This document shows, one piece after another, positions 20,545 through 32,006 of a stretch of 64,000 bases of DNA. Numbering within the stretch: position 1 is the first letter of the stretch; every line of letters begins with the position of its first letter. Under the pieces are notes generated by a model, which was given only the letters and a program-made list of their open reading frames with translations, was not told where the DNA came from and made no database searches. Source of the DNA: Coprinellus micaceus (Eukaryota > Basidiomycota > Agaricomycetes > Agaricales > Psathyrellaceae); the NCBI GenBank assembly GCA_951394405.1, contig OX596335.1, positions 2,790,001-2,854,000 on the forward strand, in the 5' to 3' direction. The position numbers and the translations under genes are program-made.

Positions 20545-21358
20545 TTATGACTACGCCACCTTTCCCCCCTCTCTCACTATCATTCCTGGAATTATTGCAC
20601 CGATGCCTAGACTACGAACCCACACACTAGACCCGCTTGCACATTACCACCAGCATGTACAGACAGAATAAAGAAGATACTATTAACCACCCCAACGACC
20701 ACTGGCAGAAAAACGCGGGAAAAGCCGCCTTTGATCGCAGTCTATCACGTGGCTTTCAAATAACTAGAAAAACTTCGCACCAACTTTTCGCGCTTTATTC
20801 TCATACCACTTCGGAGCAGCCCCTGCCGTCCTGCGGGACACTGTAAGGGCAACTCTTTCACCTGTCTCGCGACTGGTTAGGGTATGCGCTTTGAAGAAGA
20901 TAGACATTAAGGGGAACAATTAAGCCGGAGCGACTCTTATTTGCCATGACAAGTTGTTGTGGCGTAGGAGCCGCTTGACTATGGTCCCCGACATTCAATA
21001 TCCTGTTACACCTGCGTTCTTTGTGGAGCGATAGGTTTTTGGAGGTGACTTGTCGTATTGTGCGTCAAAGTCATGCATTCATAAAGCTACTACGTATCTA
21101 TGGGTGGGGTACAACATGGGGTGGTATCGCAGAGATGGATGAAGCACAGGAGATGTATGTACACCGATCGTAACTGGTGGTAAATAAAACAGGACACAAA
21201 ATGAAGCAATGGCAGCATCAACCGCTAGCCATATCGTACAATGTGAATAGAGAGTTCCGCAGTCGTTAGTTGTACGGTGATTCCGGTCGTGTTCTTCATA
21301 AACAAGAGACATTCGTTTTTCTGAGGTCGTACGCTGGTTGTGGATGTTGCTGTGGGGC
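20545..21358. other. Convergent intergenic region
   Basis: About 810 bp lie between the SQ-rich gene and the DUF7702-like gene, both ending here. It is AT-richer than its neighbours, with several polyadenylation-like ATAAA tracts (20668, 21183). No gene or repeat is recognised. Confidence 0.35.
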
Positions 21359-22327
21359 TCAGCGTCTTCGTTGGGCCATGATGGTGCTGGCGATCATGAA
21401 CATGCCGGCGGTGAGAAACTCCATGACCCTGTTGAGGATAAGGTAGAAAATCCAGTCGCCTGTGACTGGGTTCATCTTTGCGAGGACAGCGTTGTCCACA
21501 GGCTGGGTGCCAAGGAGGTCTCTGGATGACCAGGCGGCCATGATGCCGTAAGCGACTCGGACACCGAGGAAGGGAAGGGCGACGCCGATGCCCCAGAGAA
21601 GCTGTAGGGAGGTTCAGGTTCAACGAAACGGTCAAGGTGTAAGGATGAACCATACGTTGCGGCGGTATGTCCTCAAGTGCCAACGGTAGGAGAACGTTCC
21701 AAGGAACGCACAAAGGATGAGGATGAAGACAACGCCATAGACAGAAGCGCCCGCCCGGCGCAAGATCCAGCCAACGTTTCCATTGTTCGGGGAAATGTAG
21801 GAGCCCAGAATACACCCTGGGATGGTGAGTCCCAGTCCAATGAGCGTCAGGATACCGAATGTCCGGAAGAATACTGTGACTCGCGGGATTTCGCTGTAGG
21901 TGTGCTGACCACTATTCAGGGGTTTGCAGGGTTCGATCATCGGTTAATGATGGCATGGCAAAGGGTCGAGGATGGAGAGGTGCTTACGCCATTCCAAGGA
22001 AACCTAATCCCGACAAGAGGAGCAGGGAGAGGCCGGCAGGGTCCAGAATATATGACGCGAGGAAGAGATCTGGACCTGCATTCGATATAGATTGTGCTGC
22101 GACGAGGAGGGCGCCCTGGGCCACTCTTGCTGTGTCCTGACATTCAAATCAAACCCCTTTAGTGGGTACTATGCTGAACACATACCCAAAGAGAATATGC
22201 ACAAGAACAACCACCCTGCATCCCGCCTAAGCTGATAGCGAACGGTGAGGAAGGCTGTGAGAGCGGCTATAGGGAAGAAGAAAGCCAGCTGTGCTGCTGC
22301 AATCTTTCCAAAGGTATCCAGGGGCAT
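21359..22327 (-). CDS. Multi-pass membrane protein, DUF7702-like
   Basis: The start at 22327 gives MPLDTFGKIAAAQLAFFFPI. Exons separated by about 50-70 nt introns encode around seven hydrophobic segments, including IAALTAFLTV, GLSLLLSGLGFLGMA, GILTLIGLGLTIPGCILGSY, ASVYGVVFILILCAFLGTF and YLILNRVMEFLTAGMFMIAS. It ends in a basic QRRR tail. The organisation resembles a family of uncharacterised fungal integral membrane proteins (DUF7702). No transport signature or catalytic motif is visible. Its start faces LAS1, with a MITE between them. Confidence 0.65.
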
Positions 22328-22473
22328 CGCGAGTCAAGAACAGGGGGACACGGGGAGGGGTATATCGCAGGGAGTTGTCGCTCGAGACAGAGCGGGCGCT
22401 CTACAGAATCCGCCCACTCAAAACCTAATGTTCATGTTTTCCTTTTCTGGCAATTTGCCTCCTGATACTCAAT

Positions 22474-22712
22474 GGTGATGCTCAGTAAAAACGGGAAGTC
22501 ACGGTTTGCGCAAAAAAACGATTTGGGACCTGATGGTGACCTTGACGAGACCGCGATGCGACGGGTGGGTGACTGGTGGGTGACTTCCAACAACCCGAGC
22601 AGAGGTCAAAATTACGACACTTTTGACGGGGTGACTTAAAAGACGTTTTTTTGTGATAAATGTGACCTCCCTGTGTCCTAGACGTGACTTCCCGTTTTTA
22701 CTGAGGGTGATG
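22474..22712. mobile_element. 225-bp MITE with 23-bp perfect TIRs
   Basis: TIRs lie at 22481-22503 and 22683-22705, exact inverted copies. The left one starts CTCAGTAAAAACGGGAAGTC. They are bounded by a direct repeat GGTGATG at 22474-22480 and 22706-22712. The inside is non-coding, with repeated GTGACT and GGTGACT words. It lies 88 bp upstream of the LAS1 ATG, in the promoter shared with the DUF7702-like gene, and could affect transcription of either. Confidence 0.75.
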
Positions 22713-22792
22713 GATCATGTGCTCTCACACAGCTGCACCGCCATCCTCGGCGCCTATCTCCTTTTTCGTCCCTCCAATCGAATCAACAAGCA

Positions 22793-24639
22793 ATGAGGTT
22801 GCCTCGTCGTGTGCCCTGGGCCTCCATCAGCGAGCTCGAGCAGCTGTGCTCGTGGGTATACACCGATGAGCACGACTACGAGTCCAAAGTTCTCGCCATT
22901 AACAGAGTGCGTTTTTGAAGTTGTGTTTCGGTGGACGAGACTTGCAACATTCCGACAGTTATCAGCATGGAAAGCAATTACAACGCTGCCGCACGCACTT
23001 GAGTCAACGCTCTCGCTGCTGGTAGTAGTGACGCATGATGCCTCCCACTCGCATTTGTCAGATCTGTTGCTACGCCAGAGCTACGCGACTGCGATTATCA
23101 GACTGGTGAACGGCCTGGTGGATCCATTGCAGCTGGGAACATACGCTCGATCAATAGCCTCGATTGCAAAGCAGTTAGGCCTGCCGTTGTGGCTTGTGGA
23201 ACTTCGTCACGCTGCGACGCACGAAGAACTACCCAGCCTTTCACTACTCCGAGAAGCAGCGAGGCAGGTATGGTAGGAGTTCGGTTCAAATTCAGAGTGG
23301 TGTCTAACCTCCAGTTTTTGCAGTCGTTGTCGTGGTTCCTACACAACTATTTCCTCCCTACTATCAGCCCCCAATCTGAGCTGTCCCTTTCACCACATCT
23401 TCGCCCATTGAAACCTGTCCTCAAGCGGTACAAAGAGCGCATGAAAATTGTCTCCCGCGATGCATCGCTTGCCTCGAAACACAACCACGAGCTTACGGGT
23501 TTCATGAAAGATATCGACCGATGGCTCGCCGAAGCCGCGGTCGCCGCGAACGTCTCCTTCGGGGAAGTGGGCTGGGAAAGCAGCACAGGCAGGAGCAACT
23601 CACAGTCGCCGGAAAACCTATCGGAGCAGGGCTTCAAGGAGAGATGGGCGCTCGATCGCCTTTGTGACGAACTCCTGGACAAGGGTGCTCTGGTTCCGCT
23701 TTCCAAAAAGTACGTTCAACCCGCAAATGCTGTTCAAGCCTCGTGGCTTTCTCCCCTCCTAATCTGAATTGGAGTGTGACTAACATTGCGCCACTGGCAT
23801 CTCCTTTCCAAAATGAACTCGCTCCGTCGTCAACCAGGAAAAGGACTCTACCCTCCGGTTCATTCTTTCCTCCGGGCCCGTTAATCGCCATCTGGGCCCC
23901 TCTTCTCCAATTCATTCAACTGCAGCACACCGATTTCGCCCTCCTCCTCGCCACGCGAATCTGCTCCCAGCTTATCGTTTCCGGCTCGTCATCTCTAGAT
24001 CTCATCACCCTTTCAGAACCGAAGCTCGACCCCACCTACTTGGCTTGCCTTTCCCGCTGGGCAAATTGGGCCCTTGATTCACTCTCGGACTCGGACTCAA
24101 GAGAAGATTTGCGCAAGGATGTTGTTACGCAGCTCCTCCAGGAGCTGGGTAAAGCCATGATTTTCCCGGGCCAGCACAAAGCGAGGTATGTGGATGCGGT
24201 GGCCAACTATTGTGTGCCCATGCGCAAATCGTATCTAATCTCGGATTGTTGCTTTCCATCTCCCAGCGCTCTGGAGCTCGCGCAAGTACTCTGTGAAGGG
24301 AACTCCGGTTTGGAAGGTGCCCTGGCGCTCATGTCTGGTTCCACTAAACAGGTGCAGTCCCAGGTACCATCCTCTCCATCTCTGGTTGAGTGATCAAGAC
24401 TAATGGATGGTCTGCGATGTGTCTGTCTTATTCAGGGATGGGATCCCACAGACATCACAATTATGCAGCAACGACTGGAGGCGTTGGAAAGAACGGCCCT
24501 TGTGGGGCGGGTTGACGAAGAGGAACGGATGGAAGGAGCGGCGGTGGAGTCGTTGGGCCCGCTTCACCTCCCTTCTGGTTGGGGGGTCGCAGACAATATT
24601 TGGCGTCCATGTCCCATTGGAGTTTTCAGCCCTGTGTGA
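22793..24639 (+). CDS. LAS1: Pre-rRNA processing endonuclease LAS1
   Basis: The first exon 22793-22906 (MRLPRRVPWASISELEQLCS...) is joined to 22959 onward; four more introns follow by eye. The N-terminal domain is a HEPN fold with LSAWKAITTLPHALESTLSL, YATAIIRLVNGLVDPLQ and LPLWLVELRHAATHEELPSL. The RHAATH element fits the Rx4H active site of LAS1, the endonuclease that cuts ITS2 with the Grc3 kinase in 60S maturation. Further blocks are SLSWFLHNYFLP and GPLIAIWAPLLQFIQLQHTD. The C-terminus ends LPSGWGVADNIWRPCPIGVF, the conserved short tail that contacts Grc3 in known LAS1 proteins. About 480 aa. The splice near 23710-23850 is not fully resolved. Confidence 0.85.
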
Positions 24640-24909
24640 GAGATAAATGATGTGTTTCAGGGCGCCCTTAAATACGGACATATATTACTCGACAGATCGA
24701 CGAGCACTGCTGGGAAGATTGGTATGAAATGGTGCAAGATGTGGTCCAAAACAACACAAAGCCCAAAGTCGTGACAGGGAAAAATAGAACGTATGGTGCA
24801 ACAGATGGATTTAGGGGAGAAGCGTCGACGTCAAGGTGGGGAGCATAGTGTAGTCTACGTTCGTGAGATGTACATCAAGAAGAGAGAAGGAAATGGGTGA
24901 CCGTGGCCA

Positions 24910-26932
24910 TTATTGAGGCGATGGGTTTCGGCGCTGAGGTTTGTGAGGTTGATTAGGTCTCCTCGGTTGCTGCAGGAACCCAGGGACCTCCGTCTCAGAC
25001 GTCCTCGTCGTCCCTGAAAGCCCGGTAATGTCGCTCCGGGCCTCGTAACCTCCCCGTCCACCGCTTCCACTTCCGCTCCCTCCTTCACTCACACTCCGTG
25101 CGGGTGGAGAAGCAGCCCCGTCCGGGTACCTGGGCGGAAGCTCTACGACTTCCGTCCCATCTTCGTGGTAGATCGTCACAGGCGGCGCTTGGCTGTCGTG
25201 GTGTACCACGTATACTTTGCCCTCTGCGTTTCTTCGGTTAGGCGTCAGCGACCCCGAGCCAGTTCCCGTCGGTGGCGATGGGCGCAACCGGCCATCGTCT
25301 GAAGCGGTAGAAGGCGGCATCGTAAAGGGCTCAATGTGGTACTGGAACGACCCACTGAGGGGCGTGCGTCGCTGATTGCCCATGGAGTCGACGCCGCCGT
25401 GTGGTGGCACTGCGTGATATTGAGTCGGGCCACTGCTGTATAGTGAAGGATAAGATCCCGAACCATATGCATCACCGGACAGGTCTAAAAGGGCTTGCTG
25501 CTCGAGGGTCTTGATTTTCTTGCGCGTGAATAGAAACATGGAGGCGAGGCCGATAAACAAGCCAAGGACGATGCCTCCCACTCCGGCGCCTGCGGCAGCG
25601 CCCGCTGGTACACCACCTCTGTCAGCCAGTCAGTATGAAGCCAGGTATAAGGAAGAGGGGTCTCTATATCGCACTTGGTGGTGGAATTTCCTGCGAGACA
25701 GTCGGACGTGACGCCTGGGCCTCCACTGTGAAGCACACCATTGGACCACGCATTGCCCGCTGAATCTGCAACGCTGATAAAAAAGGGAGTCGCCCAGGAT
25801 AGGTCGACAGTCCAATTGAATGGACCTGGACCTGACATATTGAAAGGCGGGTGTAGGGCTGGCGCAATCTGGATCCAAAATGGGTGAGCCAAGGGGCTTA
25901 GAAGGTCAGACGGAAGTCGGGTGAATGTACCGTGAACGTATAAGGCGGTGTTCCGTTTTTTGGTCGGATCTGGATGTCGGTGCACTATGTTTTTGAGGGG
26001 GTTGAGAACAGGCAAGTGAAAGCAGTGTTCCTTGCACATACCTGTTCTATCCACCCATATCTGGAAATAGGTCCGTTATGAACAATTCCTTCTACGTCGA
26101 GCTGGGACGGAAGAGTTGCATTTGCGCAGTTCGCGATCCCTTCCGCTGGGATAACGGTATATTTATCTTGGCATCCTCCCGTATTTCCATTGCTGTCAAA
26201 CTGGGAAAGTATATCAGTGACGAGCTGCGGCGGTATACAACGCGAGTATTCACCATGCAGATTTGGTACTAAGGAGAGGGCACCGCCGCTCAGTTATTGC
26301 GGATCGGTGGGTGGAAAAGAGGGGACGTACTATGGTGCCAGGTGGGAATGGCACGGCCCAATCCTGGTTTGCCAGAGGGGTCAGCTAGCCTAGAGGGGCG
26401 GCGAGACTCGGAGATACACACATATGATAGCCCATCTCCTGCGGGAATGATTATAGGGACGAGGAACAGCCTGAAAGGTGATTAAATTTGTGTTGGAAAT
26501 GGATGGTGTCCCAGGAGCCGCTCACGATGTGTAAACCTGTAGGTAATAAGGTGGCACAGGGTTTGGCCTACAGTAAACGTAGTGTGAGGGGACTTTAAGC
26601 AGGGGAGATCACTGCAGCACACACCCGGTTGCCGACCCTCGCTGCCATTGGATATGAATAGATTCGCATTGAGCTTAAGAAGGATCAGGACAAAGTTGAG
26701 ATTGGCAGGGGTACCAAGTTGAACACACTAGTCACTGGCACTGGAAATGTTGTCTCTGGGGTATTCCAATCGAAGAAGAACGACTGTAAAGATCTATGAG
26801 TCCGATTCCTTCGTATGTGAGCGTCAGAAGCTTGCCTACATTTACAGGATAGGCAGATTTTTGTGCAAGCACTGCCGGCAACCCTTGCCCCAGCGCAACG
26901 AGAAGTGACAGCGCCGACCTCCTTTTGCACAT
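24910..26932 (-). CDS. Type I membrane protein with conserved Agaricomycete ectodomain
   Basis: The start at 26932 gives a signal peptide (MCKRRSALSLLVALGQGLPA). About eight exons by eye encode FFFDWNTPET, PNPVPPYYLQVYTS, FLVPIIIPAGDGLSYDWAVP, QFDSNGNTGGCQDKYTVIPA, IQIRPKNGTPPYTFT, IAPALHPPFN, VDLSWATPFFISVADSAGNA and LHSGG. This string of motifs is shared by a large family of uncharacterised mushroom surface proteins. A membrane helix follows (VGGIVLGLFIGLASMFLF) with RKK stop-transfer. The tail is long and Ser/Pro/Gly-rich. Several N-glycosylation sites are present. Function unknown; topology suggests cell-surface or wall contact. Internal exon boundaries are approximate. Confidence 0.7.
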
Positions 26933-27494
26933 TGCTGAAAGTATCGCCGAGTCCTCTGCACGAGGAGGCGGAGGGGAAGAGAAGGTAGGACGATGGGTGG
27001 TCCAAGAGATAGTAAAGGGACAAAGGAAACCGGTGCTTGAGAATGCCCGAATCGAAGATTCCCAAAGTCAGCACAAGTTGAGTTGCCTTCCCTGCGGTGG
27101 CAGTGTGAATGGGCTGTGAGCGCTCACGACACGATTAATCCAAGTGTTCAAACTGGCATACCTGGTGCCGAGCCAATAATAAGGAGGATTGGGTTATTCG
27201 CACCTTCTTCCGGCCGACAAAAATCTGGATGAAGGTTCAGACGAAGCAACAGCGCATCAGCCGCCTGACCCGCCAGCGAGAGTCGTCTGCGGGTGGACTC
27301 CGCGTTTTCTGGATGTCCTGCGATACCATGTCAAGGCCGTCACACCATGTTGGGGGATCAGATCATCAGCGCCCGAACAACACGGGCCCCAATTTGGTGT
27401 TCCTGGCCTCACCCGGCAATCACCGAGCGGATCACGGACTCCAGGGTCCCAGCACGCTCACTCAGCACGCAGTTCGCTCGTCTCCACTATCACC
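26933..27494. promoter_or_regulatory. Divergent promoter region between surface protein and YSC84 genes
   Basis: 560 bp lie between two divergent starts. Nothing coding or repetitive is recognised. GC-rich stretches alternate with AT-rich ones, and no clear operator is seen. Confidence 0.35.
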
Positions 27495-29264
27495 ATGCCT
27501 AGCCCTCTACCTCAACCTCTGGCGAAGGAGTGCGCAAAGGCTGCCAAGATCTGTGCGTATGCAATTCTCAGAGATCATTGTGGACGCTGACGTTGGCAAC
27601 GATTTGAAGTTAAATCATTCGTTGATTCAGGGAACAATGGCCTGGATGGTGTAATTCCGCGAAGCATCCTCGAGCAGTCAAAGGGGTTCGCGATATTCAC
27701 AATCGTGAAGGCGGGGTTTATATTTTCAGCGCGAGCGGGGAGCGGGGTTGTTATTGCAAAGCTCGACGACGGCAGTGAGTGATGCCTTGTCCAGCTCGGT
27801 AAGAACTCACATTTTTCTAGCATGGTCTGCACCAAGTGCCATTGGAACGGCGGGTGTGGGCTTCGGTGGCCAGGCCGGTGCTGAAATGACCGATTTTCTG
27901 GTGGTTCTAAACTCAAGATCGGTGAGTACATTTACCTCCGAGGATGCGCAGCAGCTAATTATTTCCTAGGCTGTTGTGAGTACTACTCCTATTCAAACCT
28001 AGGATCATCCTCACAGCAACAGCGTTCTTTCATGGCCGCCGGGTCCCTGACGTTTGGAGGGAACATGAGTATCGCACTTGGCCCTCTAGGACGCAACGGA
28101 GAAGCATCTGGGGCTCTCAACACAAACGGGAAAGTGGCGGCGATGTATGTCACTCGTTCGCTCCTCCGTTCAGTTAGTCTCAACCCACTTCCAGGTACTC
28201 ATACTCGAAGACACGAGGCCTCTTTGGTGGCATCTCTCTCGAAGGATCCGTCATCGTTGAACGCCAAGACGCCAACGTTCTCGCCTATGACTCACCAGTC
28301 ACCGCACGGATGCTCCTCGGTGGTATGGTTGACCCTCCAGAGTGGGCCCAACCTCTCATCAAGACGCTTGAAATGTGCACGGGCATGCCCAACGGCCGTC
28401 CTTGGATAAACGATCGTAGTACCCACGGTCGACAATACTCTTTTGACGGATTGGGCTCTGGGGGAATGTCCCCAAGTCCTTCACGCACCCCGTCCTTCCT
28501 CCGTAAAAAGAGCAAACCGGCGTTTCCTCCTACCGAGTGGGGGGCACCGTCGGGCTCGGGGTCGTACTTCAGTCGAGAGTCTTCGATATCCGACTTTGGG
28601 GAGAACAGCGCTGCGCGGGCGGGGTTCAACAAACAGTTTGATTCGACCTACGACTCAGTGCCGTCGTTTGCACACAAGGCACGCGTGCACGATGACGCTA
28701 TACCACCACTGAATGAAGACCCTTTGGTCAAGGCCACAGAGCGCAACATGCACGGGCGTTCCGCTTCCCTCTTCATGAATTCCGGTAAGCGGGACTACAC
28801 AGGTATCTCGGCCGCGAATACGGATCCGGACTTCATGGGCTTTACGAACTCAAGGGGTCGGGTGGAAGACCCGTTCAATGCACCACCACCTCCTCAGACC
28901 AGGTCGTCGTATAGTCCAACGAGGGGGCACACAATGGGGATCCAACCTAAGCCTGAACTTGCGGGACCTCTGCGTGATGGTGTGGGTCGGGCCATTGCTT
29001 TGTACAGGTTTGACGGGCAGGAGGTGAGCAGTTAGTTCTGATTTGGCCAGCTAAACATCAAGGCCTAACCATTTCCTTAGGCTGGAGACTTGTCCTTTGA
29101 CAAGGGTGACGTGATCACCATCCTGAAGAAAAGTGAGAGTATTGACGACTGGTACGCTTCGCGTTCACTATTCTTTCTCTGCCTCTTAAGAAGGTCGTAG
29201 GTGGACTGGGAAGCATGAAGACCGGGAAGGCATATTCCCTGCAAACTTCGTTGAGATTGCGTAG
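27495..29264 (+). CDS. SYLF-SH3 actin-patch protein (YSC84/SH3YL1 family)
   Basis: The N-terminal SYLF domain reads MPSPLPQPLAKECAKAAKIF, SGNNGLDGVIPRSILEQSKG, FAIFTIVKAGFIFSARAGSG, IGTAGVGFGGQAGAEMTDFL and GGNMSIALGPLGRNGEASGA. This fold binds phosphoinositides and actin. A long Ser/Pro-rich linker follows, then a C-terminal SH3 domain: AIALYRFDGQE, AGDLSFDKGDVITILKKSES, DDWWTGR and EGIFPANFVEI. YSC84/LSB3 proteins act at cortical actin patches in endocytosis, the SH3 binding WASP-family partners. The introns are short with good GTGAGT-type donors. The stop is at 29262-29264. It is convergent with PIF1 (318 bp apart). Confidence 0.88.
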
Positions 29265-29582
29265 TGCTGCCAGGAATTCTGTATCTTCAGTTCCTGTACT
29301 GGCATCCCTCCCACCAGAACCTTGGTGATAGGGTAGCCTTACTCATCATGCTTCTACCCAGGACTATTGGCAGGTCTCTGGCCTCTACATGCACGCCCAG
29401 CCCGAATCATCCATGTGTAAACTAGATCGTATCTACTTCAATTAATGTTATCGTACCCCTAATCAACCTTCAGTCACTGTGATAAATGCAACGAAAAAAG
29501 GAAAAGGTCACAGCCATTGTGGAGCCAAGGGCAAACGGTCACAAAAAGTTGTTCGGAAGATCAGGATATCCCAAGACAGAGC

Positions 29583-32006
29583 TCAGTAGTCGTCGTGGTA
29601 ATATTGCATGGCTAGTTCAGAGTCCATTTCTTCAAATTCAGAAAAGTAGTCGCGGTCATCAACGTTTGGAGCCAGTTTGGGCTGGGATGCAGCGCCGTAC
29701 CATTCGAGCACACGGGGGTGTGCCATGACCCTGCAAAGAATGTGATGCGCATTCCATTAGCGAATGCCACTGGAGGAGACGGGCATTAACGCACTTTCCA
29801 GGGTCAAAATTCAATATCTGCAACTGCTCCATGCATGTTGCCCTTGAAATAGCGACATAGGCCTGGCCTTTCTCAAAAGTCCTGCGAAGATCCACCTTCA
29901 CCCTCTCAAGCGTCTGACCCTGGCTCTTATGGACACTCAACGCCCACGCGAGTATCAGCGGCACCTGTATCCTTGTAGCCTCCATCTTCCCCTCCGCATT
30001 TGTAATCTCGAAATCTGCGGGGGTAATCACCCGTGTCTGACCCCCAATAAACTTGACGACAGGGTATGGTCGGTCCGAGGGCATGGACTTGGATTTTAGG
30101 GTCATGCTGTCGCCTTGTAGAAGCCCGTCAATAGGCTTGCCTTCTTTGTCTTCCTTGCCCAGCTCAGAGAGGGTGGCGAAGCGCTCCACAACACCAACCG
30201 ATCCGTTGACGAGCTCGCCTTGAATAAGGTTCTATGCTCTTGTAAGTGAAACCCTAAGGAATATGACCGAGCGATGATGTCCTACCTTGATGAGCATAAC
30301 CTGCGCACCAACCCTCAGGGTCACCGACTCTTGGCAAACAAGCTTCTCGAGGAGATTCCGCTTCCTCTGCTCGGATATTCGGTTGCCCTCAGAATCGTAC
30401 CCTGGTATGTCCACTGCATCAAATATCTGTATTTCCGTCCGAAGCTGGTCCAAACGCATCGTGTTTGCACTTGAGACTTCATGACGCATGGCATAGAGCT
30501 CTGTTGGGGCGATACCGTCCTTGTACTCAACGTTTCTCGAGAGCCGTTGGAAGGCTTGGATGGTACCAGGAGAGAGATTGCCGTATCGCATCTCGTTGAG
30601 CATGTTGACGAAACCTGGATATGACTTTCTTAGTATCTTGCTGCATCAATGAAGGATGTCCCGTACGTTGGTCTTTCTGTCGAAACACTTTTGTGAGCAT
30701 CATGGGACGGCCCACACAGCCATTCCACGACTGGGCATCGAAAGCGAAACACGCGGGGATCTCCCGTCCCTTTGCATCCCTCCCACTGACAGGAGGCAGT
30801 TGGCAGAAGTCACCACATAGGATTAGCTACAACCAAGTATGGTTAGTGCCAACGATGACGCCTGAGACCGAACTTGGAGAGAAGCTCACCTGGATTCCAC
30901 CAAAGGGACGGTCGCTATTACGAAGCTGCCGACCTATAAGTTCCTGTTCCAGATGAGTCCCAAGGACTCATAGAAGGATGGACGAGGGACAAGGACTAAC
31001 CAGTTTGTCGAACAGGTTTCCATCGAGCATTGAAACTATCTCACATCCTTAGTTTGGCAAATGTGACACCAGGAAGGGCACCAGGGCTTACTTTCGTCGA
31101 TAATCATGGTAGATGTTCGCCCCCAACGCTTCCACACAGGATGGAACTTCTTGTTTCCACGGACCTTACCAACGAACTTGGAAGCCTCCTCTTGTCCCAA
31201 GCCAATACCGGCCCAGGAATGGAGGGTGCAGCCACCAATATTGACAGCTGCTATGCCGGTCGTGGCCGTAATTGCAATGTCGCCACCCTTGTCGCGACAA
31301 TGGGTGATAACCTCTCGCAATAGGACTGATTTTCCGGTACCTTGCCGGGCCCAAGAGAATCAGTGTGAGCAGAGGGCCACACCCGTTGTCCAACGCACCA
31401 GCTGAACCAGTGAAGAACACGTTCTCGCCAGCCCGAACCCGGTCGAGAACGGCTTTTTGCTCCGGCGAGAGGATGACCGGAGGTTTCCCTGGCGCCGGTT
31501 CCGTTTTCACTGCAGGGTCGACGACGATAGGCTCGTCCTCATCGTCTGAATCCTCAACTTCAATGACCTCAGCATATTGAAGGTGTTTGTGCTCCTCATC
31601 GGTGTCCGAGTCCACGGTGATGACTTGAGATGGTAAAGGATGTGGGCGAGTTCCAGCTCGTGGATGTGCTAACATCGCAGTGAGAAGACTTGCGATCGTT
31701 GCCCATGGACCAGAATTGAGACCTACTGGCTAACCACACCTCCGCCTCTTCCAAACTCTTGAAGCTCTTATGGACCGCTCCTGGATACCTAGATACCTGA
31801 GAGACGGTCTTAATACGACAGGGCCTTCAAATGAAGCACGAAGCTATCTCACTTTGTCTTTACACTGTATCCACAACGACAGTCAACAACCCGTTTCCCA
31901 AAGGCGGACTGCGCTGGCGACACACCTCCTCCCAGGTGTTGTATATTTGTGGTCCATTTCGTCCAATTAAGACAGCATAATACTTGATGCCTTTTGACTT
32001 GGGCAT
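29583..32006 (-). CDS. PIF1: PIF1-family DNA helicase fused to an N-terminal viroplasmin/RNase H1-type domain
   Basis: The helicase core is clear: Walker A FFTGSAGTGKSVLLREVI, IAITATTGIAAVNIGG, TLHSWAGIGLG, TSTMIIDE, LILCGDFCQLPPVSG, then the C-terminal LAWALSVHKSQGQTLERVKV and AYVAISRATCMEQLQILNFD. It ends VMAHPRVLEWYG... about 45 residues later. PIF1 is a 5'-3' helicase for mitochondrial DNA, telomeres and G-quadruplexes. Upstream exons in the same frame encode MPKSKGIKYYAVLIGRNGPQ, IYNTWEE and YPGAVHKSFKSLEEAEVWLA. This is the Cauli_VI/RNase H1 N-terminal fold, which binds RNA-DNA hybrids. The junction intron (donor GTAGGT, acceptor GTTAG near 31670) keeps the frame. The intron after TWEE is awkward (see findings). 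Confidence 0.85.

Noticed and set aside
21225..21815. 196-codon open frame on the minus strand
   Set aside because: A shadow of the DUF7702-like membrane gene in another frame; the real frame carries the hydrophobic segments.
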